A model generated the notes under the pieces. That model did no database searches. It was not told where the DNA came from and saw only the letters and a list, made by a program, of their open reading frames with translations. Shown here piece after piece: positions 26,037 to 34,275 of a stretch of 64,000 nucleotides of DNA (within the stretch, counting starts at the first letter, position 1; each line of letters starts with the position of its first letter). Source of the DNA: Gluconobacter sp. Dm-62 (GTDB taxonomy: Bacteria > Pseudomonadota > Alphaproteobacteria > Acetobacterales > Acetobacteraceae); NCBI RefSeq assembly GCF_018256155.1, contig NZ_JAERLY010000003.1, positions 177,560-241,559 of the forward strand, read 5' to 3'. The translations under genes and the position numbers were made by a program.

Positions 26037-26279
26037 TCAGCCCTTGCGCTTGCGGAAGAACTCGACCGAAGCGGTCACGACCGCGATGACGGCCAGAATC
26101 TGCTGGAAATACGGACGGAAGCGCTTGGGTCCGAACGTCGCCATGGCGGTCATGCCGGCGAGGCCGATTTCACGGGCGCGCGTGGCTTTCTGACAGCAGG
26201 TCTTCATCTTGGAGCAGCAGCTCTTCTTGGCGTCAGCTTCGGGAAGAGCGGTTGCATGGGCGGGGGACTGCTTTGTCAT
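26037..26279 (-). CDS. Small Cys-rich protein with one membrane segment
   Basis: The product has 80 residues. The N-terminal half carries KKSCCSKMKTCCQK, a CC-x4-CC cluster that may bind metal or form disulfides. The C-terminal half has a hydrophobic segment FQQILAVIAVVTASVEFF followed by a basic tail FRKRKG, suggesting a membrane anchor with the tail inside. ATG 26279 has GGAGA six bases upstream; the open frame to 26345 adds unrelated sequence. Function unknown. It is convergent with priA (10 bp between the stops). Confidence 0.72.
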   Translation of the reverse strand: MTKQSPAHATALPEADAKKSCCSKMKTCCQKATRAREIGLAGMTAMATFGPKRFRPYFQQILAVIAVVTASVEFFRKRKG

Positions 26280-26370
26280 ATGAAATCTCCTGAAAAAGGG
26301 AATCAGGGGATCAACACACGACATTACAAGGGGTTGCCGGAGCAACAGGGAAGAGGCGCTGTTGGTAGCG

Positions 26371-27057
26371 TCAGTCCTGCTGGCCGTCGCGGGCCTGTTC
26401 CAGCGTTTTGAGCTGTTTGTCGGAATCGGGCGATTTCGGATTCAGCAGCAGCATCTGATGGAAGGCCTGAAGGGCGGCTTCGGGTTCATGCCGATCATGT
26501 TCGGCGTCCGCGAGCATGCCCCAGGCCATCGGATCGCCGGGATCGGCCTGGAGTTCGACGCCCAGATCGGCAATCGCGCCATTGCTGTCGCCCGCAGCCA
26601 GCCGGATGGCGGCGCGCTGGCGATAGAGCACGGACTGGTCGGGCTGGATCGTGATGGCGGCGGTCAGATCGTCCTGCGCCTGTTGGAAATCATGTTTCTC
26701 CAGCGAATCATGCGAATCGCTGATGAGCATCTGCACGCTGCCGGTCAAAGCGCGGCTGCGGAGACCTTCCGCGCGGTCGGAAATCTCGCCAGCCTGCTTT
26801 TCATTACCCGCCTTGGCGAGCGCTTTTTCCGCCTCCACGAGGCGATCATGGAGCGTTTTGCGTGGCGGATGGGGGGAAGATGCAGGGGGCGTGGCCTTCG
26901 CGGGTCCCGCAGGGGAGCCGGGCAAGGCAGGCGGTGTAACAGACGTGGCAGCCGAAGGGGCTGCAGGGCCGGGCGCGGCCTGAACTGGCAGAAAAGTCAG
27001 GGCCGGGCTACAAAGCAGAACGGCGCCAGCCATCAGCCAGCGCCGCCCGTCCGTCAT
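26371..27057 (-). CDS. Exported TPR protein
   Basis: The product has about 228 residues. A signal peptide (WLMAGAVLLCSPALTFLPVQAA) is followed by an Ala/Pro-rich linker and then helical repeats from about residue 75. These include DFQQAQDDLTAAITIQPDQSV, NGAIADLGVELQADPGDPMAW and EAALQAFHQMLLLNPKSP, each a tetratricopeptide unit with A8/A20/P32-type spacing. It probably scaffolds protein contacts in the periplasm; no partner is evident. The ATG at 27057 has no clear Shine-Dalgarno site and lies 18 bp after the rpmJ stop, so it may be translated by read-through from rpmJ. Confidence 0.75.
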   Translation of the reverse strand: MTDGRRWLMAGAVLLCSPALTFLPVQAAPGPAAPSAATSVTPPALPGSPAGPAKATPPASSPHPPRKTLHDRLVEAEKALAKAGNEKQAGEISDRAEGLRSRALTGSVQMLISDSHDSLEKHDFQQAQDDLTAAITIQPDQSVLYRQRAAIRLAAGDSNGAIADLGVELQADPGDPMAWGMLADAEHDRHEPEAALQAFHQMLLLNPKSPDSDKQLKTLEQARDGQQD

Positions 27058-27074
27058 CCGGCAGACCAAGGGGT

Positions 27075-27200
27075 TCAGCCCTGGCGAGCCTTCATGCGCG
27101 GGTTCTTCTTGTTGATGATGTAGACGCGGCCGCGACGGCGGACAACGCGGCAATCCTTGTCACGAAGCTTGGCGGACTTCAGGCTGTTGCGGATCTTCAT
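27075..27200 (-). CDS. rpmJ: 50S ribosomal protein L36
   Basis: The reverse complement encodes [19 protein letters not shown] followed by [20 protein letters not shown] and QG, 41 residues. This is the length and sequence of alphaproteobacterial L36. Only one Cys remains (CRVV), so the CxxC...C...H zinc ribbon of the classic form is absent; zinc-independent L36 is common in this class. The gene is shorter than most ORF-length cut-offs. Confidence 0.95.
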   Translation of the reverse strand: MKIRNSLKSAKLRDKDCRVVRRRGRVYIINKKNPRMKARQG

Positions 27201-27416
27201 GGTGATCAGGCTCTCGACGGGTAAGGCCCTTGCGGACCGGACAGCGGGCCGGAACGCCCGCGAAAGAATGGCCCCGATTACCCATCCCGCCTTCCAGAGT
27301 CAAGCTGACAAGCCATGCAGACGGCGGAATTCCTTGCGGATGTCTATTTGCAACAACCTGCAACAGTCTCGTTCAGGGTCTTTGTCAGGGTGGCGTTTTC
27401 TCCTAACCTGTATTTC

Positions 27417-27854
27417 ATGATCAAGCGCCATTCCCGTCCCGCCCTGCTGCTGGCCCTTCTTCCTCTCGCCGTCGCTCTGGCCGCGCCTGTCACGGCCTGG
27501 TCCGATGATGGCCAAGCCAAGACCAATGACGACGATCCCACGATCAATCAGCAGGGTTTCGCCATCAATAAAATTCTTCGGGTCCTGCAGATCAACCCGG
27601 ATGCCGCGAGCGACTCCTGCATCAGTTCGCTCAAGGAGATGCATCAGGCCCAGACGGCCTTGGGCAAGGAAGAAGGTGGGGACCCCGAGCACAATCAGGA
27701 TATTGGTGTCGCGCGTGACGTGGTGTCTTCTGCAATGGAGGATGTCACGAATATGTGTGGTGCCGATGCGCGGACATACTGCCGCAAGGCAACGGCACAT
27801 CCGGATCCCAAGTTCACTGCGGCCTGTAACGGCCTGCCCGCAGAAGAAGACTAG
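27417..27854 (+). CDS. Exported protein with four Cys, function unknown
   Basis: The product has 145 residues, with a signal peptide (LLLALLPLAVALAAPVTAWS). The mature part is acidic and helical, with four Cys in ASDSCISSLKEMH, VTNMCGADARTYCRK and FTAACNGLP, likely two disulfides in the periplasm. I do not recognise the family. The ATG at 27417 is the first codon that gives the signal peptide; upstream frame to 27315 is longer but unrelated. It is divergent from rpmJ and followed by a long perfect palindrome. Confidence 0.68.
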   Translation: MIKRHSRPALLLALLPLAVALAAPVTAWSDDGQAKTNDDDPTINQQGFAINKILRVLQINPDAASDSCISSLKEMHQAQTALGKEEGGDPEHNQDIGVARDVVSSAMEDVTNMCGADARTYCRKATAHPDPKFTAACNGLPAEED

Positions 27855-27860
27855 CCCTCA

Positions 27861-27892
27861 GACAGACACATCCGTGCATGGATGTGTCTGTC
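27861..27892. terminator. 13-bp palindrome after the gene at 27417-27854
   Basis: GACAGACACATCC (27861-27873) pairs perfectly with GGATGTGTCTGTC (27880-27892), with loop GTGCAT. No T-run follows on the plus strand, so it is an atypical terminator or an operator ahead of the FUSC gene. Confidence 0.55.
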
Positions 27893-28022
27893 AAAACATG
27901 TCCAGATGATTCGAGGACTAACTTTTCAGGACAAGCGCTCCTAAGGTTTGAAGTCTGATTCTGGTAACGAGGGCCGTGGGACTGTTTCTGATGAAGTCTG
28001 TGCCGGACGGGGAGCATTGCTC

Positions 28023-30032
28023 TTGACCGCAGCACTACAGTCAGTCTTTCGCCCGGGGTGGCTCCAGTTCAGTCTCAGGACATGGTTTGCACTTGTCCTG
28101 GCATTGGGAACAGCCTTCTGGTCGCAGCTTGATTCGCCAGCGAGCGCGGGCGTGACTGTCATGATCCTTGCGCAGCCTCTGCGCGGTCAGGCGCTGTCCA
28201 AGGCGTTCTATCGCCTTGCCGGGACCGTGCTTGGCGTAAGTGTCTCCATTATTCTCGTGGCGATGTTCAATGAAGAACGTGCCCTCTCCCTCGGCGGTGC
28301 GGCGCTCTGGATTGCAGCCTGCGCCTTTGTGGGCTCGCTGGAGCGAGACTTCCGCTCCTATGGCGCGCTTCTGGCGGGCTATACGGTTGCGCTCGTGGCC
28401 ATTCCCACCATGGATGATCCGCAGAACATCTATCCCGTCAGTATCGCGCGCGCCTCCGACATTGCGATCGGCGTGGCATCCATTGCTGTCGTCAATATTC
28501 TGTCCGGGTCTCCCGAAGCCTGGCGCAAGCTGTCCAAGGCGATGGAAACATTGTCCCATCGCGTGCGGCAGACCGGCAAGTCCGCCATCATGGGTGAGCC
28601 GATCGCAACGCCGGAGCAGATGATCGGGCTGAGCGGTGAAATCCTCGCGCTCATGACCCAGATTTCTTACGCACGGACAGAAGTCGAGCGCGGGCGTCTG
28701 CGGATGGCGGGCGCGCGGCTGGGCATCATCGGCATGCTTACGGTCCTGACCACAAGCCGTGCGATTGCGTGGCTGCTGGAAACCGGTGGTATTTCCGACG
28801 TCCTGATCCGTCACATCCGCGCCTGGCATGAACGGTCCGAGGACGGCACGACCCGTCTCGAGACAATGGATACGATTCTGGATGAAATCCGCATGGAAGA
28901 CCCGGATTTCGTCCCCTCAGCGCGGGAAGCCTGGTTTCTGGAGCGCTGTGCGACATTGCTCAGCAACCGCCTGCATATCCGCACCGGGATGAATACGCTT
29001 CTGCGTGCGACACCGGCGGGCGATGCGCTCAAACTGGCGCAGCTTGAGAGTAATCCGGACTATGTGACGGCGTTCATCAACGCGATGCGCGTTCTGCTGG
29101 GATTCAGTGTGGCGGCGGCATTATGCCTGGGGTCCAGCATTCCGGCATCCGTCACGGCTCTGTCCCAAACGGCCCTTGTCCTGACGCTGGCGTCCACAGC
29201 CATCGATACCGCACAGTTCGGCAAGGGCGCCATCATAGGCATGCCGGCTGGCATTCTCGTGGCGGCATGGCTGGATTTCATGATCCTGCCGCATGTGGAA
29301 AGCATGCTGAGCCTCGCCCTTGTGCTCCTGCCGCAGACCGTCATTTCCTGTCTGCTGCTGATGAACCCGAAAACCAGCGCTATCGGGTTCAATTACGGCG
29401 TGTTCTTTCTGGTGTTCATTGGGCTCGGCAATCACCACAACTACGATCCGCTGGCCTTCATCACGCGCAATACGTTCTATGCGATGGCGGCCGTGCTGTC
29501 CTTTGTGCTGCTGGTGCTTCTCTGGCCACCTACGGCGCGGCGGCACCGGTTCCGGCTGGCCGTGTCCATTGCCTATGATCTGGAAACCCAGCTTGCCGGG
29601 CATGGTGAGCGGATGGGGCCGCCGCTTCTCAGCCGGAAATACGAGCGCCTCAGCCAGTTTCTGATGTGGACGGAACGACTGCATGATCCGGGCCTGCGTT
29701 CGCGACGGGTTTTTAACCGTTTCGTGGCGCTGGAGGATTTTTCCAGTACGATCGCACGCGTGCGGCACTATCTCGATCAGGCCGGGCATCTTCAGGGTCT
29801 CAGACCCATGGTGCGCCATGTGCGGCGTCTGCTGGCCCATGACAGGCTTGGTCTGCTGGAAGCCGAAATCCCCGAGCTTCAGGCCATGTTTTTCGAACGG
29901 CTTTCCGAAGGAATCCGCGAAGAACAGTCCATGATCATCAACTGTATCGGCGGTCTGGAAGCAGTCCGCACCATGGTGCGGCTGAACCGTTCCGCCGTGC
30001 ATCACTACGGAATAGGACGCAAGCGATGGTGA
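28023..30032 (+). CDS. FUSC family efflux protein (AaeB-like)
   Basis: This inner-membrane protein of about 669 residues is the transport component of an aromatic acid or solvent-type efflux system. It has an N-terminal membrane bundle (FSLRTWFALVLALGTAFWSQ, then VTVMILAQPLRGQALSKAFYRLAG), a cytoplasmic helical region (about 160-330), a second membrane bundle (about 345-510) and a C-terminal helical domain. Its stop lies seven bases inside the next gene, and a HlyD adaptor follows: the AaeB-AaeX-AaeA composition. The start is uncertain. TTG 28023 is eight bases after GGGGAG and is preferred; TTG 27948 would add 25 residues. No in-frame ATG exists near the N-terminus. Confidence 0.87.
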   Translation: MTAALQSVFRPGWLQFSLRTWFALVLALGTAFWSQLDSPASAGVTVMILAQPLRGQALSKAFYRLAGTVLGVSVSIILVAMFNEERALSLGGAALWIAACAFVGSLERDFRSYGALLAGYTVALVAIPTMDDPQNIYPVSIARASDIAIGVASIAVVNILSGSPEAWRKLSKAMETLSHRVRQTGKSAIMGEPIATPEQMIGLSGEILALMTQISYARTEVERGRLRMAGARLGIIGMLTVLTTSRAIAWLLETGGISDVLIRHIRAWHERSEDGTTRLETMDTILDEIRMEDPDFVPSAREAWFLERCATLLSNRLHIRTGMNTLLRATPAGDALKLAQLESNPDYVTAFINAMRVLLGFSVAAALCLGSSIPASVTALSQTALVLTLASTAIDTAQFGKGAIIGMPAGILVAAWLDFMILPHVESMLSLALVLLPQTVISCLLLMNPKTSAIGFNYGVFFLVFIGLGNHHNYDPLAFITRNTFYAMAAVLSFVLLVLLWPPTARRHRFRLAVSIAYDLETQLAGHGERMGPPLLSRKYERLSQFLMWTERLHDPGLRSRRVFNRFVALEDFSSTIARVRHYLDQAGHLQGLRPMVRHVRRLLAHDRLGLLEAEIPELQAMFFERLSEGIREEQSMIINCIGGLEAVRTMVRLNRSAVHHYGIGRKRW

Positions 30033-30226
30033 TGACACAGGTCGTGGACCTTGATGGCGTGCTGGTGTCGGCATTCGTCATCAATCTGGCACTGGCTCTG
30101 GTCACGCTCGGCATCCTGCGCTGGATGATGGGCTGGTTCGATTTGTGGCGCTTTGTCTGGGATCCGCCCCTGGCGCAGTTTGGCATCCTGATTTGCCTCA
30201 TCGGCCTCTACACCCTGATTCTCTGA
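30026..30226 (+). CDS. DUF1656 membrane protein (AaeX-like)
   Basis: The product has 66 residues and two predicted membrane helices: VLVSAFVINLALALVTLGILRWMM and LAQFGILICLIGLYTLIL. The sequence and the position between FUSC and HlyD genes are typical of DUF1656, whose E. coli member is AaeX. The ATG lies seven bases inside the end of the FUSC gene, so translation is coupled. It is presumably an accessory subunit of the efflux pump. Confidence 0.92.
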   Translation: MVMTQVVDLDGVLVSAFVINLALALVTLGILRWMMGWFDLWRFVWDPPLAQFGILICLIGLYTLIL

Positions 30227-30261
30227 GCTTTTTCCCTATCTGAACCCAAGGTGACCGTCCC

Positions 30262-31212
30262 GTGCTTTCCAGTGCCCATCGCCTGATCCGCTTTACCATC
30301 ACGCTCTGCATTCTCGTGGTGGCGGCTCTCGTGGTCGTCATCCTGTGGGATTACTACACAGCCTCTCCCTGGACCCGGAACGGGCAGGTGCGTGCGCAGG
30401 TCGCCAATATCGCCCCTCGTGTATCGGGACAGATCCTCGAAGTGCGCGTGAAGGATAACCAGTTCGTCCATAAGGGGGACGTGCTCTATGTCATCGATCC
30501 ATTCGACTTCAAGGTAGCGCTCGATACGGCCAAGGCCCGTGTGGCGGAGCGCAAGGCCGATCTGGAATTCCGTGTCGTTCAGGCTCAGTGGCGCAAGGCC
30601 ATCCCCGGCACCGCCGTCTCAGTCGAAGAAAAGCGGCAGTATGAAGCTCTCTCACAACAGATGCAGGCCCAGTACGATGCGGCGCAGGCCGCTGAACGTC
30701 AGGCTGCGATCAACCTTGAGCGAACGGAAGTCCGCAGTTCCATCGACGGTATCGTGACCAACCTCATCATGCGGCCCGGCGACTTTGCAACAGCTGGTGT
30801 GGTCAACATCCACATCATCGATACCAGTTCCTACTGGGTGGACGGCTATTTCGAGGAAACCAAGGTCCATGATCTCGATGAGGGTGATCTCGTTCGCATG
30901 GATCTGATGGGCTATCACGACCCGCTGTTCGGGCATGTTGAAAGCATCACCCGGGGTATCGCCAGCAACAACGCGCAGGTGAACAAGCAGGGTCTGCCGG
31001 AAGTGGATCCGGTTTATACCTGGGTGCGTCTGGCACAGCGCATCCCGGTGCGCGTGAAGATCGACAAGATCCCCGATGATCTGACGCTGGCTGCGGGCAT
31101 GACGGCAACCGTGACCGTCGTGTCAGAAGAAGGCAACCGCCGTCACCGCTCTACCCACGCCGCCTTCCAGCACTTTGGCGACGACATCCGGCATCTGTTC
31201 GGGCATCGATAA
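30262..31212 (+). CDS. HlyD-family efflux periplasmic adaptor (AaeA-like)
   Basis: This membrane fusion protein has 316 residues. One N-terminal membrane helix is visible (FTITLCILVVAALVVVILW), followed by the biotinyl-lipoyl half WTRNGQVRAQVANIAPRVSGQI. Then come a short helical hairpin (about 85-155, KARVAERKADLEFRV to AAERQAAINLERT), the second lipoyl half VRSSIDGIVTNLIMRPGDF and a beta-barrel with YWVDGYFEETKVHDL. It links the FUSC pump to an outer-membrane channel not present here. GTG 30262 lies about ten bases after AAGG. Confidence 0.9.
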   Translation: MLSSAHRLIRFTITLCILVVAALVVVILWDYYTASPWTRNGQVRAQVANIAPRVSGQILEVRVKDNQFVHKGDVLYVIDPFDFKVALDTAKARVAERKADLEFRVVQAQWRKAIPGTAVSVEEKRQYEALSQQMQAQYDAAQAAERQAAINLERTEVRSSIDGIVTNLIMRPGDFATAGVVNIHIIDTSSYWVDGYFEETKVHDLDEGDLVRMDLMGYHDPLFGHVESITRGIASNNAQVNKQGLPEVDPVYTWVRLAQRIPVRVKIDKIPDDLTLAAGMTATVTVVSEEGNRRHRSTHAAFQHFGDDIRHLFGHR

Positions 31213-31220
31213 GGATTTTG

Positions 31221-31308
31221 GAATAAAAGTTTTTGGTGAAGCTTTTTTCAAAAAGCTTCGGCGTTCTCCGCCTTTTTGAAAAAAGGCGGAACCCAAAAAC
31301 TTTTATTC
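31221..31308. repeat. Nested palindromic element between convergent genes
   Basis: The outer arms are a perfect 16-bp inverted repeat (31221-31236 with 31293-31308). Inside are two further perfect 10-bp hairpins (31238-31247/31250-31259 and 31268-31277/31280-31289), so the 88 bases can fold as a branched structure or cruciform. It sits between the convergent stops of the HlyD gene and the peptidase gene and probably terminates both. Its regular design also resembles a small mobile or REP-like element. Confidence 0.8.
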
Positions 31309-31320
31309 ACTGGTTCTTTT

Positions 31321-33432
31321 TCAAGTCCGGTCGATGGCCCAGATGGCGAAGGCCTGTACCAGAGCGACTTCTTCCAGTCTTTTGAAGCGGCCGGATGAGC
31401 CGCCGTGGCCGGCTTCCATGTTGATGCGGCACAGGAATGGGCCGCCGGACGTGACTTCGCGCAGTTTGGCGATCCATTTCGCGGGCTCCCAGTAGGTCAC
31501 ACGCGGGTCGGACAGGCCGCCCATTGCCAGAACCGGGGGATAGGTTTTGGCGGCGATGTTGTCATAGGGTGAGTAGCTGGCGATCAGGTCATAAGCGGCG
31601 GGGTCTTCTAGCGGGTTGCCCCATTCCGGCCATTCGGGCGGTGTCAGCGGCAAGGAGACGTCCGACATGGTGTTAAGCATGTCCACGAACGGCACCTGCG
31701 CGGCAATGCCCGCGAAAAGCTCGGGCGCCATGTTCGTGATCGCGCCCATCAGCAGACCACCGGCCGAACCGCCCTGCGCGACGATGCGCCCGGCCGAACC
31801 GTAGCCTTCGGACACGAGATGTCGGGCGCAGGCGATGAAATCAATGAAGGTGTTGGGCTTCTTCGTCCCGCGGCCGTCCAGAAACCAGTTCCAGCCCTTT
31901 TCGGAGCCACCGCGCACATGGGCGACGGCATGGATCCAGCCCCGGTCCACCAGACTGAACACGGTCGTGGAGAAATCGGCGTCCATTGCGATGCCGTAGG
32001 AGCCATATCCATACAGAAGCAGCGGCGCAGAGCCGTCCAGAACCTGACCTTTTCGCATCAGAACCGTGATGGGCACCTGTGCACCATCGGGGGATGTCGC
32101 AAACAGACGGCGTGTCTCATAGCGGCTCGCATCATGGCCGGACGGGACTTCGCGGATTTTGCGCAGAACGCGCTCGCCGCTCGCCATATCGTAATCGTAC
32201 CAGTGTGCCGGGTTGGTGGGTGACTGGTAGATGTAACGCAGGACCGGAGCGTCATATTCCAGCGTGCCCAGCATCGTCAGGTCATAGGCCGCTTCGTCCA
32301 TGCCGATGGCCTTGGCCTGCGTGCGGATATCGCCTTGCGTGCCTTCGGGAACCACGAGAATATGGATGTTCCCGTCCCGCCGCTCGGCCCAGGCGAGATG
32401 CCCGCGCGAAGCGCTGGCCCCCAGCAGGTAATGCCCTTCCCGGTACGGCACGAAGGGCGTCCAGTTCTCGCGTCCCATGGCCGTGTCCGGCGTTTGCATG
32501 AGCTGGAAATCCACCGCGCCGCCAGCATTGGTCAGGATGATGAAGCGGTCGTTCCAGTGCGTCAGGGAGTAGCGCTCGCCCCGTACCAGAGGTGCCGCCA
32601 CGACAGGCAGGGCCGTGGGATCTGAGGCCGGGATGAGCAGCGTCTCGTTGGTATCATGGTCGCCGCGTTCGATGACAATCCATTTGCGGGATGCGCTGAC
32701 ACCGATGCTCAGGAAGAACCCCGGATCGGTCTCGTCGAACACCAGAACATCTTCGCCTCCCGTCAGCGGACGGCGATAGATCTTCGACGGGCGGCCATTA
32801 TCGTCGCGGTAAATCCAGAACAGCCACTGGCTGTCCGGAGAAATAGCGAAGCTGCCTGTGGTGCTGGGGACCGGTTCGGCACAGAGAGTGCCTGTTTCCA
32901 GATCCTCGACCTGAATGCGATAGACCTCGGAGCCCTGAATGTCCTCCGCATAGACGAAATAGCGGTGGTCGGGCGAGTGGTCCGTCTGCGAGAGCGCGTA
33001 ATAGTCATGCTGCTTGGCCAGCGCATCGGCATCGAGCAGAACCTGCTCCGCTCCGCCGCCACGTGGGGAACGGACCCGCAGCGGATGTTGGGCACCATCC
33101 TCGAAGCGGACGTAATACTCCCACGGCCCATCCGGAACCGGCACTGAGGATTCCGCTGGTGGAACGCGGCCGATCATTTCCTGAAGCAGCGTTTCGCGCA
33201 GCGGCTCCATGCCTGCCAGCACGGCCTCCGCATAGGCGTTCTCCGCTTTCAGGTGCGTGGCGATGTCTTCGCGCAGGGCAGACGGGTCCCGCAGGACCTG
33301 CTGCCAGTTCTCGTCCTTCATCCAGGCGTAGGAATCCGTGCGCGTGCGGCCCAGCTGCGTGGTGGTCAGCGGCTCGCGGCGGGCGACGGGAGGAACGGGT
33401 ACGGCGGAGGGGGCATCGGGGCTTTGTGACAT
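31321..33432 (-). CDS. ptrB: Oligopeptidase B (S9 prolyl oligopeptidase family)
   Basis: This cytoplasmic serine peptidase of 703 residues cleaves short peptides after Arg or Lys. An N-terminal beta-propeller precedes the alpha/beta-hydrolase domain. The nucleophile Ser lies in QGGSAGGLLMGA (near 555), the Asp in GGLSDPRVTYWEPAKW (near 635) and the His in EAGHGGSSGRFK (near 676). YAWMKDENW near the N-terminus and FIACARHLVSEGY are typical of the family. ATG 33432 (MSQSPDAP) is chosen. The frame continues to 33588 but upstream residues are not conserved-looking. Confidence 0.94.
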   Translation of the reverse strand: MSQSPDAPSAVPVPPVARREPLTTTQLGRTRTDSYAWMKDENWQQVLRDPSALREDIATHLKAENAYAEAVLAGMEPLRETLLQEMIGRVPPAESSVPVPDGPWEYYVRFEDGAQHPLRVRSPRGGGAEQVLLDADALAKQHDYYALSQTDHSPDHRYFVYAEDIQGSEVYRIQVEDLETGTLCAEPVPSTTGSFAISPDSQWLFWIYRDDNGRPSKIYRRPLTGGEDVLVFDETDPGFFLSIGVSASRKWIVIERGDHDTNETLLIPASDPTALPVVAAPLVRGERYSLTHWNDRFIILTNAGGAVDFQLMQTPDTAMGRENWTPFVPYREGHYLLGASASRGHLAWAERRDGNIHILVVPEGTQGDIRTQAKAIGMDEAAYDLTMLGTLEYDAPVLRYIYQSPTNPAHWYDYDMASGERVLRKIREVPSGHDASRYETRRLFATSPDGAQVPITVLMRKGQVLDGSAPLLLYGYGSYGIAMDADFSTTVFSLVDRGWIHAVAHVRGGSEKGWNWFLDGRGTKKPNTFIDFIACARHLVSEGYGSAGRIVAQGGSAGGLLMGAITNMAPELFAGIAAQVPFVDMLNTMSDVSLPLTPPEWPEWGNPLEDPAAYDLIASYSPYDNIAAKTYPPVLAMGGLSDPRVTYWEPAKWIAKLREVTSGGPFLCRINMEAGHGGSSGRFKRLEEVALVQAFAIWAIDRT

Positions 33433-33699
33433 GGGCAAACTGTGACGCAGAAACTGCTGCCGTTCAATCCGCTCTTCTGCGGAAACGCATTGCTCTGGCA
33501 GGCACGTTAAAACGTGATGATCCAAGAGTTCCCGCATGCCCGCTATGAGGAAAAAGGACCCCTTCCAAGAAACCGCGTCTGATTTCAAGTGTTACTCAAG
33601 GCAACGGAGCATCCTTCAAGATGTTCCAGACCGGATGATTTCTGCTCGGCCTTTCAAACAGATCGCGCAGAGCATCCTGTATACGGAAAGAAGAGTGCC

Positions 33700-34194
33700 A
33701 TGATTTCGAATAAATATTTCGCTGTTCTTGCTGCTGCCGCTCTGACCATTTCGGGCGCGGCTGTTGCGCAGACGGTACCCCCCATCCCGCAGAGCAGCCC
33801 CGTCCCGACGATTCCGGCTGGTACGCAGGCCACTCTGCCGTCCGCCAATCTTCAGGCGGTCTCTGGCGGAAAGAGCATCCTGACGGCCGCAGCGCCAGGC
33901 ACGCTGGGTGCGGATGGCGTTCCGTCCATTGAGAACGCACAGGCAGGGAACGTCGCCGGACTGACCTACTACTGTGTGCATCACAAGCTGGTGCTCGGCA
34001 CGTCGCCGATCGTGGCGTCCCGGAAGCTGGCCAAACGTCCCGACGTGCAGAGTGATCAGTTCTATTCGCTCGGTGGCAAGGGCCTGCTCCAGACGGCTGG
34101 TGGGAACGTTTTCGATATCAGCACGCTGCCCAAGGACAAGCGCGTCATGACGTGTAACGACCTCGTCAAGAAGGCCCAGTCGCTCGGCCACTAA
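33700..34194 (+). CDS. DUF2501 family secreted protein
   Basis: The product has 164 residues. A signal peptide (YFAVLAAAALTISGAAVAQ) and a Pro/Ser-rich spacer are followed by NVAGLTYYCVHHKLVLG and SLGGKGLLQTAGGNVFDIS, ending in CNDLVKKAQSLGH. The 'NvAGl..YCv...yl' start, 'GLLQT..G...d.s' middle and C-terminal Cys helix fit DUF2501, of which E. coli YjjA is a member. The function is unknown; it is likely periplasmic. ATG 33700 follows GAAAGAAGAG. Compare the related gene at 4153-4554. Confidence 0.82.
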   Translation: MISNKYFAVLAAAALTISGAAVAQTVPPIPQSSPVPTIPAGTQATLPSANLQAVSGGKSILTAAAPGTLGADGVPSIENAQAGNVAGLTYYCVHHKLVLGTSPIVASRKLAKRPDVQSDQFYSLGGKGLLQTAGGNVFDISTLPKDKRVMTCNDLVKKAQSLGH

Positions 34195-34215
34195 GCCGTC
34201 ACTGACGTCTGAAAC

Positions 34216-34253
34216 AAAAAACGCCCCGGCTGTCATGGCCGGGGCGTTTTTTT
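34216..34253. terminator. Bidirectional rho-independent terminator
   Basis: A 10-bp perfect stem (34221-34230 with 34238-34247) has an A-run on its left and a T-run on its right. It serves the DUF2501 gene on the plus strand and opgH on the minus strand. Confidence 0.95.
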
Positions 34254-34275
34254 ATGCTTGGAAGCTGCGAGGCTT

